Source: Polystyrenella longa
GTDB lineage: Bacteria > Planctomycetota > Planctomycetia > Planctomycetales > Planctomycetaceae
Assembly: GCF_007750395.1 (NCBI RefSeq)
Contig: NZ_CP036281.1
Span: 5,169,001 to 5,233,000, forward strand
Direction: 5' to 3'
Length of the DNA: 64,000 nt
In this document: in pieces, positions 18,382 through 28,049 of the stretch
Position numbering within the stretch: position 1 is the stretch's first letter
How the letters are laid out: every line of letters starts with the position of its first letter
The notes under the pieces: generated by a model
Told to the model about the DNA's origin: nothing
The model's input: only the letters and a program-made list of their open reading frames with translations
The model's database searches: none
Position numbers and translations under genes: made by a program

Positions 18382-18950
18382 TGGTAATGGCCCTGTAATG
18401 GTGTGAAGAGAGAGTAAGAATAGGAGCCGTTTTTGTTCGTTTACCCTACGAATGCAGGTGTAAAAGTGCTCCTCAGTAAATGAGTCTATTAAAAACCCTA
18501 CCGCGCCATGTTTTAAATGTCCACCGAAAGGGAGCTTTTTGAACACTAAAGCCGACCCGCAGATCTAATAGTTTTTGACAAGCCAAAATCTCAGTCGTTA
18601 TTATATTTTCTGTAGCTATATACAAATTTCACGATGGATTCGAATATACGCATACAGGGTCAAGAAACGGATTATTGATAGTAGGCGAACTAATTCGTGG
18701 ACAAACCTTGGCGGAATTGTTTAGCATGGAACGTCCCATCTCTGTTTATTGATCTTGTTGATCCATCCTGTTTTCGACCGCTTGTGCGGGAGTGGCACCC
18801 ATCGCGGGTCTGATTCGCTTCTGTTGACGGACAAGTTATGTCGTTCTCTCCCCTTGCAACAACTCAAATCAACTTGCCGGTCTCCGCTCAGCTATTGAGC
18901 GTGTCGCGGCAAGATGACTATCCGATATTACCAGTGAGGAACAGTTCGCC
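18382..18950. other. Divergent promoter region
   Basis: About 570 bp lie between the surface-protein gene and module 2. The part next to the surface protein is AT-rich. I see no gene, strong hairpin or repeat. GAGGAA before 18951 is the ribosome binding site of the DUF1501 gene. Confidence 0.5.
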
Positions 18951-20330
18951 ATGTTTATGATGACTGGCAAAGGCAAAGCACAGACCTGTAACGGAACCAC
19001 ACGTCGTGACTTTCTTCAGGCCGGAGCACTCGGTGCGGTCGGCCTGTCGCTTTCCGACTATCTGCACGCGAAAGAACAGGGTCAGGTTGATCCCGCCAAA
19101 GACAAAAAGTCGGCGATCATGATCTTCAATCTGGGAGCTCCGTCTCAGATTGACACGTTCGACATGAAACCGAATGCCCCCAAAGAAGTCCGCGGTCCGT
19201 TTCAGCCCATCGACACGGCCTCACCTGAGTTTCAAATCTCGGAAATGTTTCCGATGCACGCCAAGGTGGCGGATAAGTTCTCATTGGTCCGTTCCTGCTA
19301 TCACACCTCGGCCGCTGTTCACGATGCGGGTTGGCAGATGCTGCAGACGGGTCGCCAGTTTTCCGGCGGAGTGAATACGCCCCACGTCGGTTCGGTTGTC
19401 AGTTACCTCCGCGGTCGTCGCACTGACTTACCATCGCATGTGGTCCTTCCCGAAAAAATGGGCCGAGGTGGTGGGAACCTGCCGAATGGGCAATCGGGTG
19501 GATTTCTGGGGAAAGCATATGATCCGTTTGAGCTTTCCGCTGACCCTTCCCAGGAAAACTTTCAGGTTCCAGACCTGCTGCCTCCCCAGGAGATTGGCGA
19601 AGTTCGTCTGGATCGACGTCGTAAAATGCGGGAAGTGATTGACCAGACCGTTGCTGACTTCGAAGCGAGCGAAAACGCCAAATTACTGGAAGGTAATTTC
19701 GAATCGGCCTATCGCTTGATGACCAGTACGCAAGCACGCGAGGCTTTTGATCTCACTAAAGAACCCCGGGCCGTCCGTGAGCGGTACGGCATGACCCGTT
19801 TCGGCCAGTGTTGTCTTCTCGCCCGACGATTGGTTGATGCTGGGGTTCGGTTTGTCACGATCAATACGTTCTTGACAGTCTTTGACGAAATCACCTGGGA
19901 CATTCACGGTTCAAAACCATTTACTTCCATCGAAGGAATGAAAAAGAATGTCGCCCCCATGTATGACCAGGCTTACAGTGCCCTTATCGAAGACCTCGCC
20001 GAGCGTGGCATGCTGGACGATACATTGGTCTGCAATGTCGCTGAATTCGGAAGGACTCCCAAAGTAAACCCGGCGGGTGGTCGCGACCACTGGCCGCAAT
20101 GTTTCACCTGTTATTTTGCCGGAGGAGGCGTGAAGGGTGGACGCGTCATTGGCGCCAGCGATCCCATTGGGGCCGTTCCCGCAGAACGTCCAGTCGATCC
20201 GGGACAGATTGCCGCCACGATCTTCCATAGTCTGGGACTGAATTTGGAAACAGAACTTCCTGGTCCAGCGGGACGTCCCTTCATGCTGGTCGATCCGGGT
20301 AAACGTGAGATTCACGAACTGTTTGCCTGA
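18951..20330 (+). CDS. DUF1501 domain protein, Tat-exported (module 2)
   Basis: This 459-residue protein has a twin-arginine signal with RR at 18-19 (TRRDFLQAGALGAVGL). DUF1501 motifs follow: KSAIMIFNLGAPSQIDTFDM, NVAEFGRTPKVNPAGGRDHW and CYFAGGGVKGGRVIGASD. In this fold, related to sulfatases and alkaline phosphatases, the GRDHW segment lies where metal ligands are expected, but no reaction is known. It is first in a three-gene unit: the PSCyt2 gene starts 81 bp later and the cytochrome-WD40 gene 89 bp after that. This order is the reverse of modules 1 and 3. GAGGAA sits nine bases before the ATG. Confidence 0.9.
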   Translation: MFMMTGKGKAQTCNGTTRRDFLQAGALGAVGLSLSDYLHAKEQGQVDPAKDKKSAIMIFNLGAPSQIDTFDMKPNAPKEVRGPFQPIDTASPEFQISEMFPMHAKVADKFSLVRSCYHTSAAVHDAGWQMLQTGRQFSGGVNTPHVGSVVSYLRGRRTDLPSHVVLPEKMGRGGGNLPNGQSGGFLGKAYDPFELSADPSQENFQVPDLLPPQEIGEVRLDRRRKMREVIDQTVADFEASENAKLLEGNFESAYRLMTSTQAREAFDLTKEPRAVRERYGMTRFGQCCLLARRLVDAGVRFVTINTFLTVFDEITWDIHGSKPFTSIEGMKKNVAPMYDQAYSALIEDLAERGMLDDTLVCNVAEFGRTPKVNPAGGRDHWPQCFTCYFAGGGVKGGRVIGASDPIGAVPAERPVDPGQIAATIFHSLGLNLETELPGPAGRPFMLVDPGKREIHELFA

Positions 20331-20411
20331 CCTCGAACCAACGGGCTGGCGACCGACCGCTTTTCACTAACGACGATTACTGCATATTAAATATCATAAG
20401 GGGAACGTCGA

Positions 20412-22970
20412 ATGATTATTCGGCTTGTTCAACATCATCAATACCAATCCACCCAACGAGCGCGGACTACTAGACGTCTTCTCTGCATGGGCGTGTTCGT
20501 TCTTCTGGCCGTTGCGTTCACTACGAAAAACATCGTAGCGGAAGAAACGGGGATTACCGTCTTGCCCGAAACGGTGACCTTACATGGACAGGAAGCACGC
20601 CATTCCTTTCTGGTGCAGAAACGGACGGGTGTCGACCTTAATGAACAGATTCAGTCTGGCTTGGATTTTAAGATCTCGGATGAGCAGATTGCCAAAATTG
20701 TGGACGGGATGATTGTACCTGTCAGCAATGGGGAGGCGGTGATTCAGATTTCTTCATCCGATGACGAAAGCCAAACGGCAGAAATGAAAGTTGTCGTCAC
20801 AGGTGCCGACCAACAGGAACCGTGGATGTTCGAACGGCATGTTCAGTCGGTGCTGACCAAGGCAGGTTGCAACGGCGGTGCCTGCCATGGTGCACTCGCA
20901 GGCAAAGGGGGCTTTCGATTGTCGTTACGGGGTTACGATTCCGCGACCGATTTTCACACAATTGTCAAACAGGCACGCGGAAGGCGAGTCGAGCTGTCCG
21001 ATCCTGGACGAAGCCTCATCCTCGCAAAACCATCGGGCGGAATTCCTCATAAGGGGGGGCTACGTTTTAATACCGATTCTCGTGAATATCAAATCCTCTC
21101 GGAATGGGTCGCGGCGGGAGCAACCTATAAGCGCGATACAGAAGCGACGATGGACAGGTTGGAGATTCTGCCGGAACGGGTGACACTCAAAGCCGATACC
21201 ACTCAGCAATTACTGGTGAGAGCTTACTACTCTGACGGTACGATTGATGATGTCACTCAGTGGACCAAGTTCATCTCTGCGAATGATGCCGTGGCCCAAG
21301 TAGATGAAGACGGAGTGGTGACGGTCGTCGGCGCGGGCGAAGGAGCCATCACGGCTCTGTTTCGATCGCAGCCCGCCATTGCCCGTGTCACTTCTCCTTA
21401 TGAAAATGAAGTGCCCGAAGAAATCTATGCCGAGTCTCCCCGACAGAACTTTGTTGATGAACTCGTTCTTAAACAACTTCAACGGCTGAATCTCCCTCCG
21501 TCACCCAGAGCCAATGACGAAGTCTTTTTAAGACGAGTTTATGTCGACACCATTGGAACCTTGCCGACGCAGGAAGAAGTGGTCGTCTTTCTCAACGACC
21601 CGGCTCCCGATAAACGAGTGCGAGCTGTTGATTCTTTGCTCTCTCGTCCGGAGTTCATTGACTACTGGACGTACAAGTGGGCCGATATTTTGCTGCTAAA
21701 CGGAACCAAGCTGCGACCGAAAGCACTTAAAACATATTACACCTGGTTAAGAGATCATGTCGAACAGAATACTCCGTGGGACGAATTGGTTCGCGAGATT
21801 CTGGTCGCCCAGGGAAGCAGCGTGGAAAACGGGGCAACGAACTTCTACGCCCTGCATCAGGAACCCGAGTTGATGGCCGAAAACGCCAGTCAGGCGTTTC
21901 TGGGACTCTCCATCGGTTGCGCCAAATGCCATAACCATCCGCTCGAAAAATGGACCAACGATCAATACTACGCGATGGCAAACATGTTCGCCCGCGTGCG
22001 GGCAAAAGGCTGGGGTGGGGAAGGTCGAAATGGCGATGGACTCCGAACACTCTATGTCTCGACTAAGGGAGACTTGATTCAACCCTTAACTGGCGAACCC
22101 CAACCTCCTTCACCACTGGATGGAGAAGCACTTGAGTTTGATGATCCGAGCGATCGGCGTATTCATCTCGCCAAGTGGTTAACCGCCCCTGAGAATCCTT
22201 ACTTCGCTCGCTCGATTACGAATCGTGTCTGGGCGAACTTTATGGGGGTTGGACTGGTCGAACAAATTGATGACATGCGGGTGACGAATCCGGCCAGTAA
22301 TGAAGAACTTCTCTCTAAGTTGTCCGACCATCTCGTCGCGAACGAGTTCAACGTTAAAGAACTGATTCGTGTAGTCCTGCAGTCCGAAGCTTATCAACGA
22401 AGCAGCGAGCCTTTGCCGGGCAACGAAGAAGAAACCCGGTTCTACTCACGCTATTATCCCCGCCGAATGATGGCCGAGGTGTTGCTGGATGCGATTTCGC
22501 AAGTCACGAATGTCACGGACCAGTTTAATGAAATCGAATTCCCGGGCGCCGACATGATGGATACCGATTTCTATCCCGATGGCACCCGGGCGATTCAGCT
22601 TTATGACTCTGCCGTTAAATCCTACTTCCTGAAAACTTTTGGTCGGAACCAGCGATTGATTACCTGCGAATGTGAACGATCGGATGAACCCACGATGGTA
22701 CAGGTTCTGCACCTATCCAATGGAGATACGATCAACAAAAAGTTGCAGAGTGACAAGAGTATCATTCAGCTGTTGCTGCAAGCGGAAATGTCCAATGAAG
22801 AGATTATTGAACAGGCATTCCTGAAAACTCTTTGCCGATACCCTACAGAGGAGGAGCAGCAAAAACTGGCGTCGTATCTGGCAGAAGCAACCGGAGATCA
22901 ACGTCGCCTGGCGCTCGAAGATTTACACTGGAGCCTGATGACGAGCCGAGAGTTCCTGTTCAACCATTAA
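20412..22970 (+). CDS. PSCyt2 (DUF1549)-PSD1 (DUF1553) protein with two Ig-like domains (module 2)
   Basis: This is an 852-residue protein with an N-terminal signal or anchor (about 22-45). A Big_2-like Ig domain (about 48-130) is followed by a cytochrome-like site whose cysteines are spaced C-x4-CH (AGCNGGACHGALAGKGGFRL, C153/C158/H159) instead of CxxCH. A second Ig-like domain (about 255-335, VTLKADTTQQLLVRAYYSDG) precedes DUF1549 (NFVDELVLKQLQRLNLPPSP). That domain carries a regular CAKCH at about 503-507. DUF1553 closes the protein (RRIHLAKWLTAPENPYFARS, EVLLDAISQVTNV). This GCNxGACHG version is a recognised branch of the planctomycete family. AAGGGGAA lies six bases before the start. It is the middle gene of module 2 and is probably exported with its neighbours. 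Confidence 0.9.
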   Translation: MIIRLVQHHQYQSTQRARTTRRLLCMGVFVLLAVAFTTKNIVAEETGITVLPETVTLHGQEARHSFLVQKRTGVDLNEQIQSGLDFKISDEQIAKIVDGMIVPVSNGEAVIQISSSDDESQTAEMKVVVTGADQQEPWMFERHVQSVLTKAGCNGGACHGALAGKGGFRLSLRGYDSATDFHTIVKQARGRRVELSDPGRSLILAKPSGGIPHKGGLRFNTDSREYQILSEWVAAGATYKRDTEATMDRLEILPERVTLKADTTQQLLVRAYYSDGTIDDVTQWTKFISANDAVAQVDEDGVVTVVGAGEGAITALFRSQPAIARVTSPYENEVPEEIYAESPRQNFVDELVLKQLQRLNLPPSPRANDEVFLRRVYVDTIGTLPTQEEVVVFLNDPAPDKRVRAVDSLLSRPEFIDYWTYKWADILLLNGTKLRPKALKTYYTWLRDHVEQNTPWDELVREILVAQGSSVENGATNFYALHQEPELMAENASQAFLGLSIGCAKCHNHPLEKWTNDQYYAMANMFARVRAKGWGGEGRNGDGLRTLYVSTKGDLIQPLTGEPQPPSPLDGEALEFDDPSDRRIHLAKWLTAPENPYFARSITNRVWANFMGVGLVEQIDDMRVTNPASNEELLSKLSDHLVANEFNVKELIRVVLQSEAYQRSSEPLPGNEEETRFYSRYYPRRMMAEVLLDAISQVTNVTDQFNEIEFPGADMMDTDFYPDGTRAIQLYDSAVKSYFLKTFGRNQRLITCECERSDEPTMVQVLHLSNGDTINKKLQSDKSIIQLLLQAEMSNEEIIEQAFLKTLCRYPTEEEQQKLASYLAEATGDQRRLALEDLHWSLMTSREFLFNH

Positions 22971-23059
22971 TAAACGCCGACATTTATTGTTCATCGATTT
23001 TAGTCCAACTCATTTTTCTGAATGCGGTCCTCGTACTGCTGATTTCAGGTATGTGATCC

Positions 23060-25867
23060 ATGCAACGATTTCTATTCTGTCTCACATCGCTGTTATTCAT
23101 TCTTCCCGTTAATCTGACTGCTGCGGAGATTGATTACCAGAAACAGGTTGCCCCTATCCTGCAGAAGTACTGTGTCGGTTGCCACAACGCCGAGGACATG
23201 GAAGGGGACCTGGAGCTGCATACGTTCGCCGCGATGCAAAAGGGAGGAACCAACGGTCCGGTGCTTGTCGCTGGCAAAGGGAACGAGTCTTTGCTCGTCC
23301 AGGTTTTGACTGGCAACGCCGATTCTGTCATGCCTCCAGAAGGGAGTGAAGCGCCGACCGAAAAAGAGATCGCGCTCTTAACCGCCTGGATTGACGCGGG
23401 AGCTAAAGGTCCTGCGCCCGGTACGGAAACAATCATGTTGAACGTTCCCCAGATCCAACCAACTCATAGTTATGATGACCCGATCACATCACTCGATTGG
23501 TCCGATGATGGAAAATGGGTCGCCGTCTCTTCGTATCAGCATGTCGATCTGCTCGACGCGTCCAGCCTGAAACCAGTGAAAAGCCTGTCCGATTTCCCAG
23601 GAAAAGTGAACTCCGTTTCATTCTCCAACGACAACCGCTTCCTGGTTACCGGTTCAGGAATCACCGGTTTACAGGGAGAAGCTGCCCTTTGGGATATTGC
23701 GACCGGCGAGCAGGTTCAGAGTTTCACTGGGCATCAGGACATTATCTACACAGCACGATTGAATCCGACGGGCGATCTTCTGGCCACGGGAAGTTATGAC
23801 CGTCAGGTTATCCTCTGGGATGTGAAGACGGGCGAACAACTCCGCACCCTGTCAGGTCATAACGATGCGATATATGATCTCGAATTCAGTCCTGATGGTT
23901 CCCTGCTGGTGACAGCCAGTGGCGACACGACTGCGAAAGTCTGGAACGTCGCGACGGGAGAGCGATTCGACACATTGGGTCAACCTCTGAAAGAGGTTTA
24001 CTCGGTCCTGTTCAGCCCCGATGGAAAAACCGTACTCGCCGCTGGAGTCGACAACCGCATTCGTATCTGGGAACTAGTCTCGAAAGACAAAGTGGCCATC
24101 AACCCGCTGCTGCATGCTCGCTTCGCCCACCTTGGACCGATTCTTTCGTTAGCCTACACACCCGATCAGACATCACTGGTGACGATCAGCGAAGACCTCT
24201 CTATCAAACAGTGGAACGCAAAGACGCTCGACCAGATTCAGGCGTTTGAACAACAACCTTCTATCTGTACGACGGTCACCATTTCGCCCGATAGCCAGAC
24301 CTTTATTGTCGGAAGAATCGACGGTACCTTCCAGCAGTATTCGCTCCAGCAGGTTAAGGACTCCCAAGCAGAGGGTACAGCAAAAGACATAGAGAGCCTT
24401 GTCCGCAGAGAAGTGGGGGAGATGCACGAATTAACGGATCTTGAACCCAACGATACCCCCGATCAGGCAGCCACCATTGAATTACCTGCTAAGATCGCCG
24501 GAACGATCTATCATGAGGGCACAACCGACGAAGTCGATTTCGACCTGTATCGCTTTACGGCGAAAAAGGGAGAACAATGGATTACGGAAATCAAAGCTTC
24601 TCGGGAGGAGTCACCGCTCGACTCTAAAGTTGAAGTCCTCGACAGCGAAGGAAAACCAATTGTTCGCACTCAATTAAAAGCGGTACGCGACTCGTGGTTT
24701 ACTTTTCGTGGGAAAGATTCTTTTACCAGTAATGACTTCCGAATTCAAAACTGGGAAGAGATGGAGCTGAACGAATACCTGTATGCGAATGGCGAAATTG
24801 TCAAACTGTGGTTATATCCACGCGGCCCCGACTCCGGGTTCCGGGTCTATCCAGGTGATGGTAACCGGTTTGGATATTTCGACACCACTCCCCTCGCCCA
24901 TGCATTGCAAGAGCCATGTTATGTCGTCGAACCTTACCCGGCCGATGTAGAAGTTGTCCCGAATGGTTTACCAATTTTCAAACTCTACTATGAGAACGAC
25001 GATGAAAGCCGTCGTCAGTGGGGGTCGGATTCCAAACTAACATTCACTGCCCCTGCGGATGGAGACTATCTCGTCCGCGTCAGTGACGTGCGGCAGTTTC
25101 AGGGTAGCGACTTCAAATATGAACTGACCGTCCGGCAACCTGAACCCGATTTCAAGGTTACCTTGAAGGGCGAAAACCCGACGCTCAAGCGAGGCACCGG
25201 CAGGGAACTTGTCTTCTCTGTTGATCGAGAGGACAACTTCGAAGGACCGATCGAGATCCAGATCACCGATCTGCCTCCCGGATTTATCTCGTCGAGCCCC
25301 ATTGTCATTCAGGAAGGGCAGTTGCAAGCGTTGGGGACCATCTACGCTCCTGCGGATGTGGTGGCACCGACTCCTGAAAACGCCAAACTGGCCAAGGTAA
25401 CGGCAACCGCCCTCATTAATGGAGAGTCGGTTAAGCATGAAGTGAATTCGATCGGTGAAATCAAACTTGATGAGGCAACACCCAAAGTAACGATGGAGAT
25501 CATTCCCCACGCGGGCGAATCTGCCATCAATCCGGAAGACGGATTACTGGAGTTAACGATTCATCCAGGGGAAATGGTTTCGGCGTATGTCCGTATTACG
25601 AGAAACGAACACGAAGATCGCGTTCGTTTCGGTTCAGACGACTGCGGGCGAAATCTTCCCCACGGAGTGATTGTGGATAACATTGGACTGAATGGTCTGA
25701 TGATACCCGAAGGAGAGACCGAGCAGATCTTCACTTTGGCAGCATCGAAATGGCTACCCGAGCAGGATCGACTCTTTCACCTGAAAGCCGATGCTGATGA
25801 TGGCCTGACGACCTTGCCCATCCGACTGAAAGTGCGCCGCAACAGCAATCTGGCAAAGAACGACTGA
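23060..25867 (+). CDS. Exported cytochrome c (PSCyt1)-WD40 repeat-PPC-like fusion (module 2)
   Basis: This 935-residue protein has a signal peptide ending LTAAE (about 1-22), then a planctomycete cytochrome domain with CVGCH at 38-42 and MPPEG, a possible axial Met. About seven WD40 blades follow (about 125-460), for example LSGHNDAIYDLEFSPDGSLL and FTGHQDIIYTARLNPTGDLL. A stretch with LEPNDTPDQAATIELPAKIA (about 465-590) looks like a PPC domain, and two or more beta-sandwich domains reach the end. WD40 propellers usually form protein-binding platforms. The fusion with a heme domain suggests an exported redox scaffold for the module (inference). It has no catalytic domain that I recognise. 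It is last in the DUF1501-PSCyt2-WD40 unit. Confidence 0.9.
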   Translation: MQRFLFCLTSLLFILPVNLTAAEIDYQKQVAPILQKYCVGCHNAEDMEGDLELHTFAAMQKGGTNGPVLVAGKGNESLLVQVLTGNADSVMPPEGSEAPTEKEIALLTAWIDAGAKGPAPGTETIMLNVPQIQPTHSYDDPITSLDWSDDGKWVAVSSYQHVDLLDASSLKPVKSLSDFPGKVNSVSFSNDNRFLVTGSGITGLQGEAALWDIATGEQVQSFTGHQDIIYTARLNPTGDLLATGSYDRQVILWDVKTGEQLRTLSGHNDAIYDLEFSPDGSLLVTASGDTTAKVWNVATGERFDTLGQPLKEVYSVLFSPDGKTVLAAGVDNRIRIWELVSKDKVAINPLLHARFAHLGPILSLAYTPDQTSLVTISEDLSIKQWNAKTLDQIQAFEQQPSICTTVTISPDSQTFIVGRIDGTFQQYSLQQVKDSQAEGTAKDIESLVRREVGEMHELTDLEPNDTPDQAATIELPAKIAGTIYHEGTTDEVDFDLYRFTAKKGEQWITEIKASREESPLDSKVEVLDSEGKPIVRTQLKAVRDSWFTFRGKDSFTSNDFRIQNWEEMELNEYLYANGEIVKLWLYPRGPDSGFRVYPGDGNRFGYFDTTPLAHALQEPCYVVEPYPADVEVVPNGLPIFKLYYENDDESRRQWGSDSKLTFTAPADGDYLVRVSDVRQFQGSDFKYELTVRQPEPDFKVTLKGENPTLKRGTGRELVFSVDREDNFEGPIEIQITDLPPGFISSSPIVIQEGQLQALGTIYAPADVVAPTPENAKLAKVTATALINGESVKHEVNSIGEIKLDEATPKVTMEIIPHAGESAINPEDGLLELTIHPGEMVSAYVRITRNEHEDRVRFGSDDCGRNLPHGVIVDNIGLNGLMIPEGETEQIFTLAASKWLPEQDRLFHLKADADDGLTTLPIRLKVRRNSNLAKND

Positions 25868-25918
25868 AGAAGACCAGTTAGAATCTATTGCTGCCTAAAC
25901 AGGCACGATCGGTCTGTT

Positions 25919-26197
25919 CTATTCGCGCACATCGTCTAATTTCGAAATACTGATCGCCTCTTCCCGGCGGATGAATACGCGTTCCCGATTCCAGGGGTAA
26001 CCGTGCCTTTTGGCTTCCAGCACGTACATCTCACGCGTCGTCGATGAGTCGCGCATGTCATGGACGTCGGCCTGCTTCAAAACGAGATAATGCTCGTCGT
26101 AAGCCATCATCCGTCCAATGAATACATATTCACTTCGCGCATCGATCACGACTTCTTCATTGATCAGTGTTTCCAGCAGGTTTTTCTCTTCCGTCAT
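25919..26197 (-). CDS. Small LSm-like protein
   Basis: The ATG at 26197 gives 92 residues; the extended TTG start at 26251 is less likely. The segment LLETLINEEVVIDARSEYVF, followed by IGRMMAYDEHYLVLKQADV, has the pattern of Sm motif 1: a helix, bent strands and a G..x..D..yl.L core. The second half (ERVFIRREEAISISKLDDV) could be Sm motif 2. Conserved hypothetical proteins of this kind occur in Planctomycetota. No function is known to me. LSm folds often bind RNA, but they also occur in unrelated roles. The gene converges with the WD40 gene and is divergent from the porin. The ribosome binding site is weak. It is called by pattern only. Confidence 0.5.
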   Translation of the reverse strand: MTEEKNLLETLINEEVVIDARSEYVFIGRMMAYDEHYLVLKQADVHDMRDSSTTREMYVLEAKRHGYPWNRERVFIRREEAISISKLDDVRE

Positions 26198-26506
26198 GGC
26201 TGTCGTTCTTTTTAGACCTGTCGGTAATATTTCTGGGAACAACTCCTTCAAGCAGAATACGCTCTCGGCATACGTAGTGCCAGCTCAACCTTGCCTCTCG
26301 CGTAAATGCAATTAATTGCATTCGTTCTCTGCAAGCAGCTGCATTGTTTCTTGAGTCGAAACCAGGGAAAACTTGAGAACCGTCGAAAATAAAATGGTCT
26401 GATTCCGATTATAACGCCGATTGAACAAACAGAGCCTGACTGTTCGGCAAAGTGGGCCAAATAAACGCAATCCCCCCATCCTCTGTATTATTAAATATGA
26501 AATCCA
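26198..26506. other. Divergent promoter region between LSm-like and porin genes
   Basis: This 309-bp region has no supported gene. It is AT-rich in the half next to the porin. I see no strong hairpin or repeat. Confidence 0.4.
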
Positions 26507-27994
26507 ATGCTTCTCATTTTTTGCCTATACAAAACAGTCAAATTGGTTCGAAATCAGTCTCAGGAATCTGGCGCAACTCACTCTGGTTGGAAAACCGTAA
26601 GCATCGCCATGATGCTCGTTCTAGCACTCTCGACAAGCCCCGCGTGGACCGCACCTCCGACCTCGGATGTGAACAGCCAGATTGATGATCTCCAACAGCA
26701 AATCGATCAGCTTAAGGCTTCCTACGGCACACTTGGTGAACCTACTGGTAATTCCATCCAGCAAACCAATGGAGAGATACTCTACACGCCTCCCCAATTA
26801 AACACCGTTTTTCCACCTTGCCCTCCGGCAAAGAATCCTGATTTCCCGACTGCCCAACTTACTGGTTTTATGCAAATCGACACGGGTTGGTTCGAACAGG
26901 ATGATGCGAATAAGGCGGTACTAGGTGACATTCAGAACGGAGCCGACTTCCGGCGTGCGCGGCTGGCTGCTGTTGGTGAGGTGTGGGAAAATGTTGGATA
27001 CATGCTGGAAATGGATTTTGCTGCGGGCGGTCGTCCCAGTTTTATGGATGTCTGGTTTGAAATCAAAAACGACGAAGCGGGTAATGTACGCATCGGACAG
27101 TTTCGACAACCATTTGGAATGGATGGCCAGACCAGCATAAAAGATATATCCTTCCTCGAACGGGGACTTCCATTTGCCTTTCTTCCTTTTCGTCAGATCG
27201 GCATGATGTACTACGGCAATAGCGAAGTTGAAGATACGACCTGGGCGGTCTCCGGCTTCCGTTTCCCCACCGATCCTTTCGGCGGAAACATCGGAGATAG
27301 TGGTGGATATGGTGGTGCTGCTCGCCTTACCCGACTTCTGATTGACCATGGGGACGATGGCGTTGTGCATGTTGGAGCCGGTTATGTTTATATCGATCCA
27401 GCTAACGACTTCGTTCAGTACCAGAATCAACCCGAATTCTTTGTTTCCGAAACAGGCGGATCAGGGCTTGTTCCTCAAGGCGTACCTAATAATGTTCCCC
27501 CATTTGTCGATACGGGCGCAATGCCAACTGAGCATGTCAATTTGATCAATGCGGAATTCGGAGCCTCGGCCGGTCCACTGCATACCCAGGCAGAAGTTTT
27601 TTACTCGATGCTCAGTCGACTGAATGGCTCTTCCGTCACCTTCAACGGTGCCTATGCCCAAGCAGGGTACGTGCTCACAGGCGAAAGTCGAGCGTACAAC
27701 CGCAAAGCGGGTGTTTTTGGACGCGTTGTTCCTGATAACCCTTTCGGACGAAGTGGCATCGGAGCATGGGAAGTGGCGGCTCGCTGGTCTTACATCGACC
27801 TGAACGATGAAGACATCCAGGGAGGGAGACTAAACGACACCACTCTGGGACTTAACTGGTATCTTAACAAGTTCACTAAAGTCCAATTCAATTACATCCA
27901 CGCTTTTCTAAATTCCAGTTCAGCCACCTATGGCCCAATCGTCAAAGATTCCGACGCCGACATCATCGCTATACGAGGCCAGGTCGATTTTTAG
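26507..27994 (+). CDS. Phosphate-selective porin O/P-like outer-membrane porin
   Basis: This is a 495-residue protein. A long basic N-region leads to a signal peptide (TVSIAMMLVLALSTSPAWTA, about 30-47). A short coiled-coil stretch (SQIDDLQQQIDQLKASYG) follows, typical of planctomycete porins of this type. The rest is alternating beta strands with the OprP-like sequence RRARLAAVGEVWENVGYMLE and WFEIKNDEAGNVRIGQFRQP. The C-terminus AIRGQVDF ends in Phe, as expected for BAM-dependent outer-membrane barrels. The family forms anion-selective or phosphate-selective channels in Proteobacteria. The true substrate here is unknown. The start is uncertain because a long n-region precedes the hydrophobic core. 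No pho genes adjoin it. Confidence 0.85.
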   Translation: MLLIFCLYKTVKLVRNQSQESGATHSGWKTVSIAMMLVLALSTSPAWTAPPTSDVNSQIDDLQQQIDQLKASYGTLGEPTGNSIQQTNGEILYTPPQLNTVFPPCPPAKNPDFPTAQLTGFMQIDTGWFEQDDANKAVLGDIQNGADFRRARLAAVGEVWENVGYMLEMDFAAGGRPSFMDVWFEIKNDEAGNVRIGQFRQPFGMDGQTSIKDISFLERGLPFAFLPFRQIGMMYYGNSEVEDTTWAVSGFRFPTDPFGGNIGDSGGYGGAARLTRLLIDHGDDGVVHVGAGYVYIDPANDFVQYQNQPEFFVSETGGSGLVPQGVPNNVPPFVDTGAMPTEHVNLINAEFGASAGPLHTQAEVFYSMLSRLNGSSVTFNGAYAQAGYVLTGESRAYNRKAGVFGRVVPDNPFGRSGIGAWEVAARWSYIDLNDEDIQGGRLNDTTLGLNWYLNKFTKVQFNYIHAFLNSSSATYGPIVKDSDADIIAIRGQVDF

Positions 27995-28049
27995 AAGCGG
28001 AATTAGAATTCGACCATCTTGCTCCAATGGAATTTGGATGTCATCGCTC

